DNA of 64,000 nt from Agrobacterium tumefaciens (GCF_005221325.1 NZ_CP039889.1:1116001-1180000); one strand, 5' to 3'. Shown: positions 9,645 through 20,509, counted from the stretch's first letter. Numbers and translations are program-made. The notes: a model not told the origin generated them from the sequence alone.

Positions 9645-12600
9645 ATGGCGATCAAAGCGAGCATCTATCATCTGACGCATTATAAATATGACAATCCGGT
9701 TCGCCTTGGACCACAAATCATCAGATTAAAGCCCGCCTCGCACTCCAGAACCCGCGTCATCAGCCATTCGCTCAAGGTTTCACCTTCCAACCATTTCGTG
9801 AACCTTCAGCAAGACCCCTACGGCAATTACCTTGCCCGCTTCGTTTTTCCCGAGCCGGCAACGGAGTTCAAGATCGAGGTCGATCTTGTCGCCGATATGA
9901 CCGTTTACAATCCATTCGACTTCTTCGTGGAGGAAGAGGCAACAAAATGGCCCTTCGATTATCCGCAGGAATTGCGCGATGATCTCTCCATCTACATGAA
10001 ACCGGAGCCGACCGGCCCTCTGCTTGCCGCCTTCATGGCCACTGTCGACCGGACCCCGGAGCAGCCGACGGTGGACATGGTCGTTGGCCTCAACGCCCGT
10101 CTGCAGCAGGAAATCGGTTACGTCATCCGTATGGAGCCGGGCGTCCAGACGCCGGAGGAGACGCTCGCTTCCGGCAAGGGATCGTGCCGCGACACCAGCT
10201 GGCTGCTGGTGCAGGTACTGCGGCATCTCGGCCTTGCCGCCCGTTTCGTGTCGGGATACCTCATTCAGCTGACGCCCGACCTCAAGGCGCTCGATGGCCC
10301 CTCGGGCACCGAGGTGGATTTTACCGATCTGCACGCCTGGGCCGAGTTTTACATGCCCGGTGCCGGCTGGATCGGTCTTGACCCGACCTCCGGGCTCCTG
10401 ACCGGAGAAAGCCATATTCCGCTGGCGGCAACGCCGCATTATCGCAATGCCGCACCGATTTCCGGCGGTTACTTCGGCCATGCCAATACGGAATTCGCTT
10501 TCGACATGCAGGTCCGGCGTGTTGCCGAGACACCGCGCATCACCAAACCCTTTTCGGATGAAAGCTGGGAAGACCTCAACGCGCTCGGTGAAGCGGTCGA
10601 CGGGGTTCTAAACGCCCAGGACGTCCGCCTGACCATGGGCGGCGAACCGACTTTCGTTTCCATCGATGATTTCGAATCCGATGAATGGAATACCGGCGCG
10701 GTCGGGCCGACGAAACGCGAAAAGGCGGATATATTGATCCGTCGCCTGCGCGAACGTTTCGCCCCCGGCGGTTTTCTGCATTACGGGCAGGGCAAATGGT
10801 ATCCGGGCGAAAGCCTGCCGCGCTGGACCTTCTCACTCTACTGGCGGAAGGACGGCCTGCCGATCTGGCAAAATCCCGCGCTGATCGCCGAGGAAGGTGC
10901 AAATACCGGCGTCAAGGCCGAGGATGCACAGAACCTGCTAGGCGGTATCGCCGCCCAGCTCGGCATTGAGCCGGATATGGTGCTGCCGGCCTATGAGGAT
11001 CCGGCCGAATGGATCATCAAGGAAGGCAGCCTGCCCGATAATGTCGATCCATCAAATTCGAAGCTGAAGGACCCGGAAGAGCGCAACCGCATCGCCCGCG
11101 TCTTCGAACGCGGTTTGACGACGCCTACCGGTTACATCCTGCCGGTACAGGCATGGAATGCCCGCGCGGCCGACAACCGCTGGATCAGCGAGAAATGGAA
11201 GACGCGGCGCGGCAAGATTTTTCTCGTTCCGGGCGACAGCCCGGTCGGTTATCGCCTGCCGCTCGGCACCCTGCCCTATGTGCCGCCATCGGCCTATCCC
11301 TATATTCACGAGGCAGACCCTTCTATCCCGAGAGGACCGCTTCCCGACGTCTTCACGCCCTCCGGCCGCGCCATGCCTGAAGCCTCGTTCCATGCAAGCG
11401 AAGGGGCCGGGCAGGAGCGCGTCGAACAGACGCTCGGGGAAATCGGCGGCGCGGTGCGCACCGCACTCTCCGTCGAGCCACGCGATGGCCGGCTCTGCGT
11501 CTTCATGCCGCCGGTCGAGCGCATCGAGGATTATCTCGAACTGATCGCGGCGGCGGAAGCGGCTGCCGCCGAGCTTGGGTTGCCGGTCCATATCGAAGGT
11601 TATGCGCCGCCGCATGACGAGCGCATCAATGTCATCCGCGTCGCGCCCGATCCCGGTGTCATCGAAGTCAACATCCACCCCGCCTCGAGTTGGAAGGATT
11701 GCGTCGATATCACCACGGCAGTCTATGAGGAGGCGCGCCAGTCGCGTCTCGGCGCCGACAAATTCATGATCGACGGCCGTCACACCGGCACCGGCGGCGG
11801 CAACCATGTGGTAGTGGGTGGAGCGAACCCCAATGACAGCCCCTTCCTGCGCCGGCCTGATCTTCTGAAAAGCCTTGTTTTGCACTGGCAGCGGCATCCG
11901 TCACTCTCCTATCTTTTCTCCGGCCTGTTCATCGGCCCGACAAGCCAGGCGCCGCGCATCGACGAAGCCCGCCACGACAGCCTCTACGAGCTGGAAATTG
12001 CGCTGGCGCAGGTGCCCGCGCCCGGCGACGGCGCTCCGCCTTTGCCATGGCTGGTCGACCGGCTGTTCCGCAATCTGCTGACGGATGTGACGGGTAACAC
12101 TCACCGCGCCGAAATCTGCATCGACAAGCTGTTTTCGCCCGATGGGCCGACCGGCCGCCTCGGTCTGGTGGAATTCCGTGGTTTTGAAATGCCGCCGAAT
12201 GCCCGCATGTCGCTCGCTCAGCAATTGCTGGTGCGCGCGCTGATCGCCCGCTTCTGGAAAAATCCGGCCGCCGGCAAATTCGTGCGCTGGGGCACCGCGC
12301 TCGCGGACCGTTTCATGCTGCCGCATTATATCTGGACGGATTTCCAGGATGTGCTCGCCGACCTCCGGGAAAACGGCTTCGACGTGAAACCGGAATGGTT
12401 CACCGCCCAGCAGGAGTTCCGTTTCCCCTTCTTCGGCGAGGTGGAATATGAGGGCGCGAAGCTGGAACTGCGCCAGGCGCTGGAGCCCTGGCATGTGATG
12501 GGTGAACAGGGCGCCATCGGCGGCACCGTGCGTTTTGTCGATTCCTCCGTGGAACGTCTGCAGGTGCGGCTGGAAACCTCCAATCCTTCTCGTTACACAG

Positions 12601-12971
12601 TCGCCTGCAACGGCCGCGCCGTTCCGCTGACGCCGACGGAAAACCGCAGTGTCGCGGTGGCCGGCGTGCGCTTCAAGGCGTGGCAGCCCTCTTCCGGCCT
12701 GCATCCCGTATTGCCCGTCAATTCACCCTTGACCTTTGACATTTATGATACATGGTCGAGGCGATCGATCGGCGGATGCATCTATCATGTTGCTCATCCG
12801 GGCGGGCGCAACTACGAGACGTTTCCCGTCAACGGAAATGAGGCCGAGGCACGCCGCCTCGCCCGTTTCGAACCATGGGGGCATAGGGCAGGGCAATATC
12901 CGCTTCACGCGGAAACCGTGTCGCCAGAATTTCCGCTGACGCTCGATCTGCGCCGGCCTTACGGAGTGTAA
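9645..12971 (+). CDS. Transglutaminase-like domain fused to DUF2126 putative amidoligase
   Basis: A 1108-residue two-part enzyme. Residues 1-90 are the bacterial transglutaminase N-terminal domain. The protease-like transglutaminase core has the catalytic triad Cys181 ([10 protein letters not shown]), His230 (DLHAWAEF) and Asp246 (GLDPTSG). From about residue 320 to the end it matches the DUF2126 region ([14 protein letters not shown], then [14 protein letters not shown] and [16 protein letters not shown]), reported as a glutamine-synthetase-fold amidoligase. The gene heads a tight unit with a circularly permuted ATP-grasp/alpha-E protein and a second transglutaminase. The combination is predicted in the literature to form and cut amide bonds on a peptide; no substrate is known. 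The ATG at 9645 follows a purine-rich stretch. Confidence 0.85.
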   Translation: MAIKASIYHLTHYKYDNPVRLGPQIIRLKPASHSRTRVISHSLKVSPSNHFVNLQQDPYGNYLARFVFPEPATEFKIEVDLVADMTVYNPFDFFVEEEATKWPFDYPQELRDDLSIYMKPEPTGPLLAAFMATVDRTPEQPTVDMVVGLNARLQQEIGYVIRMEPGVQTPEETLASGKGSCRDTSWLLVQVLRHLGLAARFVSGYLIQLTPDLKALDGPSGTEVDFTDLHAWAEFYMPGAGWIGLDPTSGLLTGESHIPLAATPHYRNAAPISGGYFGHANTEFAFDMQVRRVAETPRITKPFSDESWEDLNALGEAVDGVLNAQDVRLTMGGEPTFVSIDDFESDEWNTGAVGPTKREKADILIRRLRERFAPGGFLHYGQGKWYPGESLPRWTFSLYWRKDGLPIWQNPALIAEEGANTGVKAEDAQNLLGGIAAQLGIEPDMVLPAYEDPAEWIIKEGSLPDNVDPSNSKLKDPEERNRIARVFERGLTTPTGYILPVQAWNARAADNRWISEKWKTRRGKIFLVPGDSPVGYRLPLGTLPYVPPSAYPYIHEADPSIPRGPLPDVFTPSGRAMPEASFHASEGAGQERVEQTLGEIGGAVRTALSVEPRDGRLCVFMPPVERIEDYLELIAAAEAAAAELGLPVHIEGYAPPHDERINVIRVAPDPGVIEVNIHPASSWKDCVDITTAVYEEARQSRLGADKFMIDGRHTGTGGGNHVVVGGANPNDSPFLRRPDLLKSLVLHWQRHPSLSYLFSGLFIGPTSQAPRIDEARHDSLYELEIALAQVPAPGDGAPPLPWLVDRLFRNLLTDVTGNTHRAEICIDKLFSPDGPTGRLGLVEFRGFEMPPNARMSLAQQLLVRALIARFWKNPAAGKFVRWGTALADRFMLPHYIWTDFQDVLADLRENGFDVKPEWFTAQQEFRFPFFGEVEYEGAKLELRQALEPWHVMGEQGAIGGTVRFVDSSVERLQVRLETSNPSRYTVACNGRAVPLTPTENRSVAVAGVRFKAWQPSSGLHPVLPVNSPLTFDIYDTWSRRSIGGCIYHVAHPGGRNYETFPVNGNEAEARRLARFEPWGHRAGQYPLHAETVSPEFPLTLDLRRPYGV

Positions 12972-12972
12972 A

Positions 12973-15378
12973 TTGTCCAAAGCCCCGGCAACGGATCGCA
13001 AGACGGAAACGAGCCCGCAACCGCGCGGGCTTGAATATTCCCCCCTGCCGGGCATTGCCGACGAAATGCTCGATACCAACGGCAAGGTAAGGCCGGTCTG
13101 GAAGACCCTGCTCGGCGCCCTGTCGCGCATGTCGGAGCGGGAACTGCACGAGCGTTTTGCCCGCACCGACCGTTATCTGCGCGATGCGGGTGTGTTCTAC
13201 CGCGACTACGGCAAGGGCAGCAGTGAACGAAACTGGCCGATCTCCCATATTCCTGTCCTGATCGACGACCGGGAATGGGCGGTTCTTTCCGAAGGGCTGA
13301 AGCAGCGCGCCAATCTTCTGGAAGCCATGGCCGCCGATTTTTACGGCGAGAACCGGCTGGTGAAGGAAGGTTACGTGCCGCCGGCACTGCTCGCCTCCAA
13401 TCCGGAATATCTCAGGCCGATGGTCGGCGTGAAGCCGGCAAGTGGCCACTATCTACATTTCTGTTCGTTTGAAATCGGCCGCGGACCTGACGGCAACTGG
13501 TGGGTGCTGGCCGACCGCACACAGGCGCCTTCCGGCGCGGGTTTCGCGCTTGAAAACCGGGTGGCGACCACCCGTGCGCTGTCGGATATCTATGCGGAAA
13601 CCCACGTCCACCGTCTCGCCTCGTTTTTCGGCGCTTTCCGCGACGCGCTGCAGGCGCACAGGAAACATCCCGACGACCGGATCGCCGTGTTGACGCCCGG
13701 CCCCGCCAACGAGACCTATTTCGAACACGCCTATATCGCCCGCTATCTCGGCTTCATGCTGCTGGAAGGCGAGGACCTGACCGTGGTCAACGGTCGCGTC
13801 ATGGTCAGGACCGTGGCGGGACTGAAACCGATCGGCGTGCTGTGGCGACGTCTCGACGCCTCCTATTCCGATCCGCTGGAACTCAACCAGCACTCCCATA
13901 TCGGCACGCCCGGCATGGTACAGGCGCTGCGCAATGAGGCGCTCACCATCGTCAACGCGCTCGGCAGCGGCATTCTCGAAACGCGGGCGCTGCTCGCCTT
14001 CATGCCACGCATCTGCCGCCACATTCTGGGTGAGGAACTGAAACTGCCCTCGATCGCCACCTGGTGGTGCGGACAGGAATCCGAACGCCGTCACGTTGCC
14101 GGCAATATCGAGGGGATGGTCATCGGCCCGGCCTATTCGCGGCTGCCGTTCTTTGACGACAATGGCCAATCGGTACTCGGCTCTTCGCTGCGTGAAACGG
14201 CGAAGGAATCGATAAGCGACTGGCTTGCCTCCGACGGCCACAGGCTGGTGGGCCAGGAAGTGGTAAAGCTTTCAACCACCCCGGCCTATATCGACAACAA
14301 GCTCGTGCCGCGTCCGATGAGCCTTCGTGTATTTGCCGCCCGTACCCAGGATGGCTGGCAGATCATGCCCGGCGGTTTCGCACGGATCGGCAGCGGTGAC
14401 GATGTGTCCGCCATCGCCATGCAATCGGGCGGCAGCGCGGCGGATGTCTGGATCGTCAGCGACAAACCCGTGGAACGCACCACGCTTCTGCCGGCCGAAG
14501 AAAGCTTTACCCGCAATATGCCGGGCAGCCTGCCGAGCAGGGCTGCCGACAATCTCTTCTGGCTTGGGCGTTATATCGAACGTTCGGAAGGCGCATTGCG
14601 CATCCTGCGCGCCTGGCACGGACGTTATGCGGAATCTGCCGATCCGCGCCAGCCGCTGCTCGCCCATGTGACGGGCTATCTCGAAGCGCTCGATGTGGAG
14701 ATGAACGATGCCGTGCCGGAGAGCCTGCTGACCAACATCAACAGCGCGCTCTATTCCGCCAGCAACATTCGCGACCGCTTCTCGCCTGACGGATGGCTGG
14801 CGCTGAACGATCTTGCCAAGACCGCCCGCCGTTTCCACGCCAAGGTGGCCCCGGGCGACGACGCCACCCATGCCATGACGATCCTCTTGCGCAAGCTTGC
14901 GGGCTTTGCCGGTCTTGTGCACGAAAACATGTATCGCTTCACCGGCTGGCGTTTCCTGTCGATCGGCCGTTATCTCGAACGCGGCCTGCATATGACTCGG
15001 CTTCTCGGCCATATGACCGGGCCGGATGCGCCTGATGGTTCCTATGACATGTTGCTCGAAATCGGCGACAGCGTCATGACCCATCGCCGCCGCTACAACG
15101 TCAATACGGCCGGCCTGACCGTGACCGATCTTCTGGCGCTCGATCCGCTCAACCCTCGCTCGATCCTGTTTCAGCTGAACGAAATCCGCACCGAGGTGGA
15201 GCAGCTTCCGAATGCTTTCGTCAACGGCCAGATGTCGCCTTTCTATCGCGAGGCGATGCGTCTGCATTCCGGGCTCGCCGTGATGACACCGGAAAACATG
15301 AACGGTACGATCTATCGCCAGCTGGAAACCGACATGGAACATCTCTCCGATGTTCTGGCCCGAACCTATCTCGGATAA
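12973..15378 (+). CDS. Circularly permuted ATP-grasp (DUF404/DUF407) fused to alpha-E domain (DUF403)
   Basis: This 801-residue fusion begins at TTG 12973, one base after the previous stop. Residues about 50-490 are the circularly permuted type 2 ATP-grasp enzyme (YRDYGKGSSERNWPISHIPVL, RPMVGVKPASGHYLHF, LAFMPRICRHILGEELKLPSI). From about residue 515 comes the all-helical alpha-E domain (RAADNLFWLGRYIERSEGALRIL; FTGWRFLSIGRYLERGLHMTRLL). In other bacteria the two are often separate neighbouring genes. ATP-grasp enzymes activate carboxylates as acyl phosphates to form amide bonds. The alpha-E domain is thought to support the associated ligase. No transmembrane or signal segment is seen. With its neighbours it is expected to make or tag a peptide-like product. 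Confidence 0.85.
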   Translation: MSKAPATDRKTETSPQPRGLEYSPLPGIADEMLDTNGKVRPVWKTLLGALSRMSERELHERFARTDRYLRDAGVFYRDYGKGSSERNWPISHIPVLIDDREWAVLSEGLKQRANLLEAMAADFYGENRLVKEGYVPPALLASNPEYLRPMVGVKPASGHYLHFCSFEIGRGPDGNWWVLADRTQAPSGAGFALENRVATTRALSDIYAETHVHRLASFFGAFRDALQAHRKHPDDRIAVLTPGPANETYFEHAYIARYLGFMLLEGEDLTVVNGRVMVRTVAGLKPIGVLWRRLDASYSDPLELNQHSHIGTPGMVQALRNEALTIVNALGSGILETRALLAFMPRICRHILGEELKLPSIATWWCGQESERRHVAGNIEGMVIGPAYSRLPFFDDNGQSVLGSSLRETAKESISDWLASDGHRLVGQEVVKLSTTPAYIDNKLVPRPMSLRVFAARTQDGWQIMPGGFARIGSGDDVSAIAMQSGGSAADVWIVSDKPVERTTLLPAEESFTRNMPGSLPSRAADNLFWLGRYIERSEGALRILRAWHGRYAESADPRQPLLAHVTGYLEALDVEMNDAVPESLLTNINSALYSASNIRDRFSPDGWLALNDLAKTARRFHAKVAPGDDATHAMTILLRKLAGFAGLVHENMYRFTGWRFLSIGRYLERGLHMTRLLGHMTGPDAPDGSYDMLLEIGDSVMTHRRRYNVNTAGLTVTDLLALDPLNPRSILFQLNEIRTEVEQLPNAFVNGQMSPFYREAMRLHSGLAVMTPENMNGTIYRQLETDMEHLSDVLARTYLG

Positions 15379-15382
15379 TCCT

Positions 15383-16261
15383 ATGCTTTATGATCTTTCC
15401 CTGCATATGGGTTACACCTACGACACGCCGGCCCACGGCGCGCGCCACATCATCCGCGTTCTGCCGCTTTCCATTCCCGGCCGGCAGCGGCTTGTTGCCG
15501 GTTCCATCGATGTTTCGCCCGCGCCGGAAGAACGGGTCGGCTTCGAGGATTTCTTTCACCAATCGGCCACCTCGGTGCATTTGCGCGCCCCGCATGAGAA
15601 GCTCGACATCCGCATGCAGGCCCGCGTGATGGTGGAAGCGCCGGCGCTGACGGCCGATTTTTCGCCCGAGCTTTCCCGCCTGCCGCAGGAACTTGCCGAG
15701 GTCTGGTCGCTCGATTTCCAGTCGCCGCACCATTTCATCGGCACCAGCCCAAGAATAGGCACCGACGCGGCAATTGCGGCCTATGCCCGCGAATCGTTGA
15801 AACCGGGAATGACCATTCGCGAAATCGCACTGGCGACGTGCAAACGCATCCATGGGGATTTCACCTATGACGGCGAAGCGACGACAGTGGATACGACACC
15901 ATCGGAAGCCTTCAAGCTGAAGCGCGGCGTGTGCCAGGATTTTTCGCATATCATGATCATGGCGCTGCGCAGCCTCGGCATTCCCGCCGGTTATGTCAGC
16001 GGCTTCCTGCGCACCATTCCCCCGCCGGGCAAGGAGCGGCTGGAAGGTGCCGATGCCATGCATGCCTGGGTCCGCATCTGGTGCGGCGAGGCGACCGGTT
16101 ATCTCGAACTAGACCCGACAAACGATATTATCGCCGGAAGCGATCACATCGTCGTCGGTTATGGCCGCGATTATTCCGATGTCGCCCCTGTTATCGGCGT
16201 CTTGAAGAGTTACGGCAACCAGCAGATAAAGCAGGCCGTTGACGTCATTCCCGTCCAATAA
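15383..16261 (+). CDS. Transglutaminase-like protease-fold enzyme
   Basis: This 292-residue protein has the transglutaminase N-terminal domain (LSLHMGYTYDTPAHGARHIIRVLP), followed by a core with the triad Cys184 (KRGVCQDFSH), His227 (DAMHAWVRIW) and Asp244 (LELDPTND). It is a paralogue of the first domain of the 1108-residue protein upstream, but has no amidoligase part. Proteins of this class act as peptidases or amidases in the same conserved gene neighbourhood. It starts 4 bases after the ATP-grasp stop, so the three genes form one transcript. The family call is firm; the peptide substrate is unknown. Confidence 0.88.
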   Translation: MLYDLSLHMGYTYDTPAHGARHIIRVLPLSIPGRQRLVAGSIDVSPAPEERVGFEDFFHQSATSVHLRAPHEKLDIRMQARVMVEAPALTADFSPELSRLPQELAEVWSLDFQSPHHFIGTSPRIGTDAAIAAYARESLKPGMTIREIALATCKRIHGDFTYDGEATTVDTTPSEAFKLKRGVCQDFSHIMIMALRSLGIPAGYVSGFLRTIPPPGKERLEGADAMHAWVRIWCGEATGYLELDPTNDIIAGSDHIVVGYGRDYSDVAPVIGVLKSYGNQQIKQAVDVIPVQ

Positions 16262-16429
16262 TGACACGATGTGTATTATTGCGGTCCTCGCGCAGAACAA
16301 TTCTTGAAAATACTTCGAAAACTGCGCCAATTTGAACGCTACGTAAAATTGAACCGATCGCGTTAGCGGATTTTACATCGTTTGCGGGTTTCCTGCGCTC
16401 AGTAGAATATTCTAATCGGTGAGCCTTCA

Positions 16430-17668
16430 ATGACCGTGTCTGCACCTCACAAATCCAAGCGCCGTTTCCTTGCCGATACAAGCGGTAATTTCGGCATGAT
16501 GACGGCCATATTGCTGCCGGTGTTGCTGGGTGTCGCCGGTGCCGGCATGGAGCTTGCGAATGTCATGCAGGTGAAAGCGGATATGCAGAATACGGCCGAT
16601 TCCGCGGCTCTTGCAGCAGCCACCGAGGCCCGTCTGAAAAAGGGCGAATTGAGCGACGAACAGCTCAAGGAAATCGCCAGAGCCTTCATTGCGGCGCAGA
16701 TGGAAAAGAATCTGACCGCGGAAGAGAAAATCGAACTGGAGAAGAATTCTCCAACCCGTGTCACGGCCACGGAAAATGCACGCGGCAAGACCTACTCCGT
16801 TGAAACCACGATCAAACACCGGATGCAACTCAATCCGATGCTCGGTTTTATCGGCGTAAAAACGCTCGACCTTTCGGTAACCGGCACCGCGCAGAGCACC
16901 GTCAACAAGGGCGCGCCGATCTCCATGTATCTTGCGCTCGACCGCTCGGGTTCGATGTCCTTCAAGACAGACACAATCAATACGGCAAAAAAATCCTGCC
17001 CGGTATACACCGCCGCCAATTGGGGTGAAAGCGAAGCGAAGGCCACATCCAGCCCTTGCTACATCAACAAGGCCGCCTCGCTTAAAACGGCCGTCGCGTT
17101 TCTTGTCGCCACATTGAACAAGGCTGATCCAACCTATACAGCCAGCGGCGGCTCAGAACTCGTTCGCACAGGCGCCTCCGTTTACACACATGAGACCTAT
17201 GCCGCTCAGCCCATCAGTTGGGGGACGAGTAGTGTCGTGAGCTATGTCGATAAACAGATCCCGGAATTCCCTACCGGCGGCACCGATGCCCGCAGCAGCC
17301 TCACCGCCGCCTATAATGCTCTCAAAAAATCCAATTCCGACGAAGCAAAAGCACACAAGACGAAGGGAAATGAATCCTTCGAGCGTTATATCGTTCTCAT
17401 GACCGATGGCGAAATGACGGGAAATAGCGCCGCGTGGAACTCCAGCATCGACCAATCCGTGCGCACCACCTGCGAGACTGCCAAGAAAGACGGCATCAAG
17501 ATTTTCAGCGTTGCCTTCATGGCGCCGGACAAAGGCAAGTCACTGCTGCAATATTGCGCCTCCAGCGCCGATAATTATTACGCGCCTGAGAACATGGAGC
17601 AAATCGTTACCGCCTTTGGTGAAATCGCCCGCAAAGCGGCTGGTAGCATAGCCACGCTCACCAACTGA
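16430..17668 (+). CDS. TadE/TadG-like membrane-anchored von Willebrand A protein
   Basis: This is a 412-residue protein. An N-terminal basic stretch and the segment FGMMTAILLPVLLGVAGAGMELANVMQVKADMQNTADSAALAAA form the TadG/TadE-like pseudopilin-type membrane anchor. A von Willebrand A domain follows, with MIDAS residues DRSGSMS (171-177), a Thr/Asp in TGGTDARS and the strand YIVLMTDGEMTG. TadG-like proteins sit in the inner membrane facing the periplasm and take part in Tad pilus or envelope functions. Here it stands alone, with no other tad genes nearby, so a pilus role is uncertain. The 168 bases before it hold an AT-rich promoter-like stretch. Confidence 0.8.
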   Translation: MTVSAPHKSKRRFLADTSGNFGMMTAILLPVLLGVAGAGMELANVMQVKADMQNTADSAALAAATEARLKKGELSDEQLKEIARAFIAAQMEKNLTAEEKIELEKNSPTRVTATENARGKTYSVETTIKHRMQLNPMLGFIGVKTLDLSVTGTAQSTVNKGAPISMYLALDRSGSMSFKTDTINTAKKSCPVYTAANWGESEAKATSSPCYINKAASLKTAVAFLVATLNKADPTYTASGGSELVRTGASVYTHETYAAQPISWGTSSVVSYVDKQIPEFPTGGTDARSSLTAAYNALKKSNSDEAKAHKTKGNESFERYIVLMTDGEMTGNSAAWNSSIDQSVRTTCETAKKDGIKIFSVAFMAPDKGKSLLQYCASSADNYYAPENMEQIVTAFGEIARKAAGSIATLTN

Positions 17669-17812
17669 TGGCAAACGCCGAAACCGTCTTTTCTCCGGTC
17701 CGGCTTCGGAGCGAAGCTTGTCCTTCCTGCATGGCTGGCAGGACATGCACGGCAGGTGACAGCGGCGGCGGCCCGTGGCATAGGAGGGCCGCTCCCATTC
17801 ACAGGCCCTGTC

Positions 17813-19435
17813 ATGATCCGCATCGAAAATATCAGCAAGTCGAACAGTCACCGTATTCTCTATATCGAGGCCTCCGCCGCGCTCAATCGTGGTGAGAAGA
17901 TCGGCCTTGTCGGTCCGAACGGCGCCGGCAAGACCACGCTTTTCCGAATGATAACAGGTGAAGACCAGCCCGATGAGGGACAGGTCGTCGTCGAAAAAGG
18001 CATGACGGTCGGTTATTTCGATCAGGATGTCGGTGAGATGTCCGGCCACTCCGCAGTGGCCGAGGTCATGGAGGGCGCAGGCCCGGTCAGCGAAGTGGCA
18101 GCCGAACTCCGCGAACTGGAAGCCGCCATGTCCGATCCCGACCGAATGGACGAGATGGATGCCATCATCGAACGTTACGGCGAGGTGCAGGCACGGTACG
18201 AAGAGCTTGATGGCTACGCGCTGGAAGGCCGCGCCCGTGAGGTGCTTGATGGGCTGAGCTTCAGCCAGGAAATGATGGACGGCGATGTTTCGAAACTGTC
18301 CGGCGGCTGGAAGATGCGCGTGGCGCTCGGCCGCATCCTGTTGATGCGACCGGATGTGATGCTGCTCGACGAACCGTCGAACCATCTCGATCTCGAAAGC
18401 CTGATCTGGCTCGAAGACTTCCTGAAGAATTATGACGGCGCGTTGCTCATGACATCGCATGACCGCGAATTCATGAACCGCATCGTCACCAAGATCATCG
18501 AGATCGATGCTGGCAGCCTCACCACCTATTCGGGCGATTATGGCTTTTACGAACAACAACGGGCACAGAACGAAAAGCAGCAGCAGGCGCAGTTCGAGCG
18601 CCAGCAAGCCATGCTCGCCAAGGAAATCAAGTTCATCGAACGCTTCAAGGCGCGCGCCTCCCATGCCTCGCAGGTACAGAGCCGCGTCAAGAAACTTGAA
18701 AAGATCGACCGAGTCGAGCCGCCAAAACGGCGTCAGACGGTGGCTTTCGAGTTTGCCCCGGCACCCCGATCGGGGGAAGACGTCGTTGCGCTGAAAAAAG
18801 TCAACAAGACCTATGGCAGCCGCACGATCTATGGCGAACTGGACTTCATGGTACGCCGCAAGGAGCGCTGGTGCATCATGGGCGTCAACGGCGCCGGAAA
18901 ATCGACATTGCTGAAACTGGTGACCGGCACGACCGAGCCGGATTCCGGCAATGTCACCCTCGGAGCCAGCGTCAAGCTCGGTTATTTCGCCCAGCACGCC
19001 ATGGATGTTCTTGACGGTGACAGCACTATTCTGGAATGGCTGGAGGAGCGTTTTCCGAAAGCGGGCCAGGCACCGCTACGCGCCCTTTCCGGCTGTTTCG
19101 GTTTCTCGGGCGACGACGTGGAAAAACGCTGCCGCGTTCTTTCCGGTGGTGAAAAAGCCCGCCTCGTCATGGCCGCGATGTTGTTCGATCCGCCGAATTT
19201 CCTGGTGCTGGACGAGCCGACGAACCATCTCGATCTCGATACCAAGGAAATGCTGATCAAGGCCTTGTCGGATTATGAAGGCACCATGCTGTTCGTTTCG
19301 CACGACCGCCATTTCCTGGCGGCGCTTTCGAACCGGGTGCTGGAACTGACGCCTGATGGTATCCATCAGTTTGGCGGCGGATATACCGAATATGTCGAAA
19401 GCACCGGGCAGGAAGCGCCGGGCCTACGCAGCTAA
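17813..19435 (+). CDS. ABC-F family ATPase (translation factor type)
   Basis: The 540-residue protein has two nucleotide-binding domains and no membrane segments. Walker A motifs are GPNGAGKTT and GVNGAGKST. Signatures are LSGGW and LSGGE, and the Walker B motifs are VMLLDEPSNHLD and FLVLDEPTNHLD. The linker between them is charged and coiled (QQRAQNEKQQQAQFERQQAMLAKEIKF), as in ABC-F proteins that bind the ribosomal E site and ease stalled translation. The frame is open upstream to 17756. The ATG at 17813 begins directly at the conserved IRIENISK, though its Shine-Dalgarno is weak (AGGAGG lies about 25 bases upstream). The exact paralogue (EttA, Uup, YheS or YbiT type) is not assigned. Confidence 0.9.
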   Translation: MIRIENISKSNSHRILYIEASAALNRGEKIGLVGPNGAGKTTLFRMITGEDQPDEGQVVVEKGMTVGYFDQDVGEMSGHSAVAEVMEGAGPVSEVAAELRELEAAMSDPDRMDEMDAIIERYGEVQARYEELDGYALEGRAREVLDGLSFSQEMMDGDVSKLSGGWKMRVALGRILLMRPDVMLLDEPSNHLDLESLIWLEDFLKNYDGALLMTSHDREFMNRIVTKIIEIDAGSLTTYSGDYGFYEQQRAQNEKQQQAQFERQQAMLAKEIKFIERFKARASHASQVQSRVKKLEKIDRVEPPKRRQTVAFEFAPAPRSGEDVVALKKVNKTYGSRTIYGELDFMVRRKERWCIMGVNGAGKSTLLKLVTGTTEPDSGNVTLGASVKLGYFAQHAMDVLDGDSTILEWLEERFPKAGQAPLRALSGCFGFSGDDVEKRCRVLSGGEKARLVMAAMLFDPPNFLVLDEPTNHLDLDTKEMLIKALSDYEGTMLFVSHDRHFLAALSNRVLELTPDGIHQFGGGYTEYVESTGQEAPGLRS

Positions 19436-19495
19436 GGTGCTTGCCGGACACATCGCCCTGTAGCGGCAGCTTTCGTTTTGAAACTGGAGAGACAG

Positions 19496-20509
19496 ATGCG
19501 GATCGTGGTCTATAGCGCCAAACCCTATGACAGGCAGTTTCTTGACGACGCCGCCAGGCCGGGCATGCGGATGCAATATTGCGAAGCCCGCCTGTCACCT
19601 GAAACGGCCGCTTTGGCAGATGGAGCGACGGCGATCTGCGCCTTCGTGAATGACGATCTATCGCGGCCGGTGCTCGAGAAACTGGCGGGCATGGGCGTGC
19701 GGCTCGTTGCTCTTCGCTGTGCCGGGTTCAATCAGGTCGATCTCGCCGCTGCCGAAAAGCTTGGTCTCACCATTGCCCGCGTGCCGGCCTATTCACCTTA
19801 TGCGGTCGCCGAACATACAATGGCGCTCATTCTGTCGCTCAACCGCAAGATTCATCGCGCGTACAACCGTGTCCGCGAGGGAAACTTCGCCCTTGATGGC
19901 CTGCTCGGCTTCGATCTACACGGCAAGACGGTGGGCATTGTCGGCACGGGCAAGATCGGCGCGATTTTCGCACGCATTGCGGCCGGCTTCGGCTGCCGTC
20001 TCATCGGCCACGATCTTCGTCCCAATCCCGATTGCGAGGCGCTGGGCATGACCTATGGGACGCGGGAGGAACTGTTCCGGACATCGGATATCGTCGCGCT
20101 GATGTGCCCGCTCACGCCGGAAACCCGGCACCTCATTCGCAGGGAGACTTTACCCCTTTTGAAAAAGGGCGTGATGCTCATCAATACCAGCCGCGGCGCC
20201 ATCATCGACACCCCGGCCGCAATTACAGGACTGAAGGACGGCACGATCGGCTCTCTCGGCATCGATGTCTATGAAGAGGAAGCTGATCTCTTTTTCGAAG
20301 ATCTTTCCAATGACGTGCTGCGCGACGATGTCTTCGCGCGACTGCTGACTTTCCCCAATGTTCTTGTCACCGGCCATCAGGGTTTCTTCACACAGGAAGC
20401 GCTCAAGAATATCGCGGACACGACGATCGGAAATATCGAGAGTTTTGTCGAAACCGGCAAAGCCCTGCACGCCGTCTCCACGAAGCACCTTGCCGGCACA
20501 GTTTCGTAG
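19496..20509 (+). CDS. ldhA: D-2-hydroxyacid dehydrogenase, D-lactate dehydrogenase type (LdhA-like)
   Basis: The 337-residue NAD-dependent enzyme has the Rossmann motif [16 protein letters not shown], the substrate and catalytic Arg in [10 protein letters not shown], the acidic partner in [18 protein letters not shown], and the catalytic His in [10 protein letters not shown]. The [11 protein letters not shown] segment is typical of fermentative D-lactate dehydrogenases that reduce pyruvate to D-lactate. The ATG at 19496 has GGAGAG just upstream and begins at the conserved [11 protein letters not shown]. An L-lactate dehydrogenase follows 107 bases downstream, so both lactate isomers may be handled together. 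Other 2-hydroxyacids cannot be excluded. Confidence 0.87.
   Translation: MRIVVYSAKPYDRQFLDDAARPGMRMQYCEARLSPETAALADGATAICAFVNDDLSRPVLEKLAGMGVRLVALRCAGFNQVDLAAAEKLGLTIARVPAYSPYAVAEHTMALILSLNRKIHRAYNRVREGNFALDGLLGFDLHGKTVGIVGTGKIGAIFARIAAGFGCRLIGHDLRPNPDCEALGMTYGTREELFRTSDIVALMCPLTPETRHLIRRETLPLLKKGVMLINTSRGAIIDTPAAITGLKDGTIGSLGIDVYEEEADLFFEDLSNDVLRDDVFARLLTFPNVLVTGHQGFFTQEALKNIADTTIGNIESFVETGKALHAVSTKHLAGTVS

Noticed and set aside
17540..18997. 485-codon - strand frame opposite tadG-like and ABC-F genes
   Set aside because: Spans two real genes on the other strand and the gap between them; no motif.
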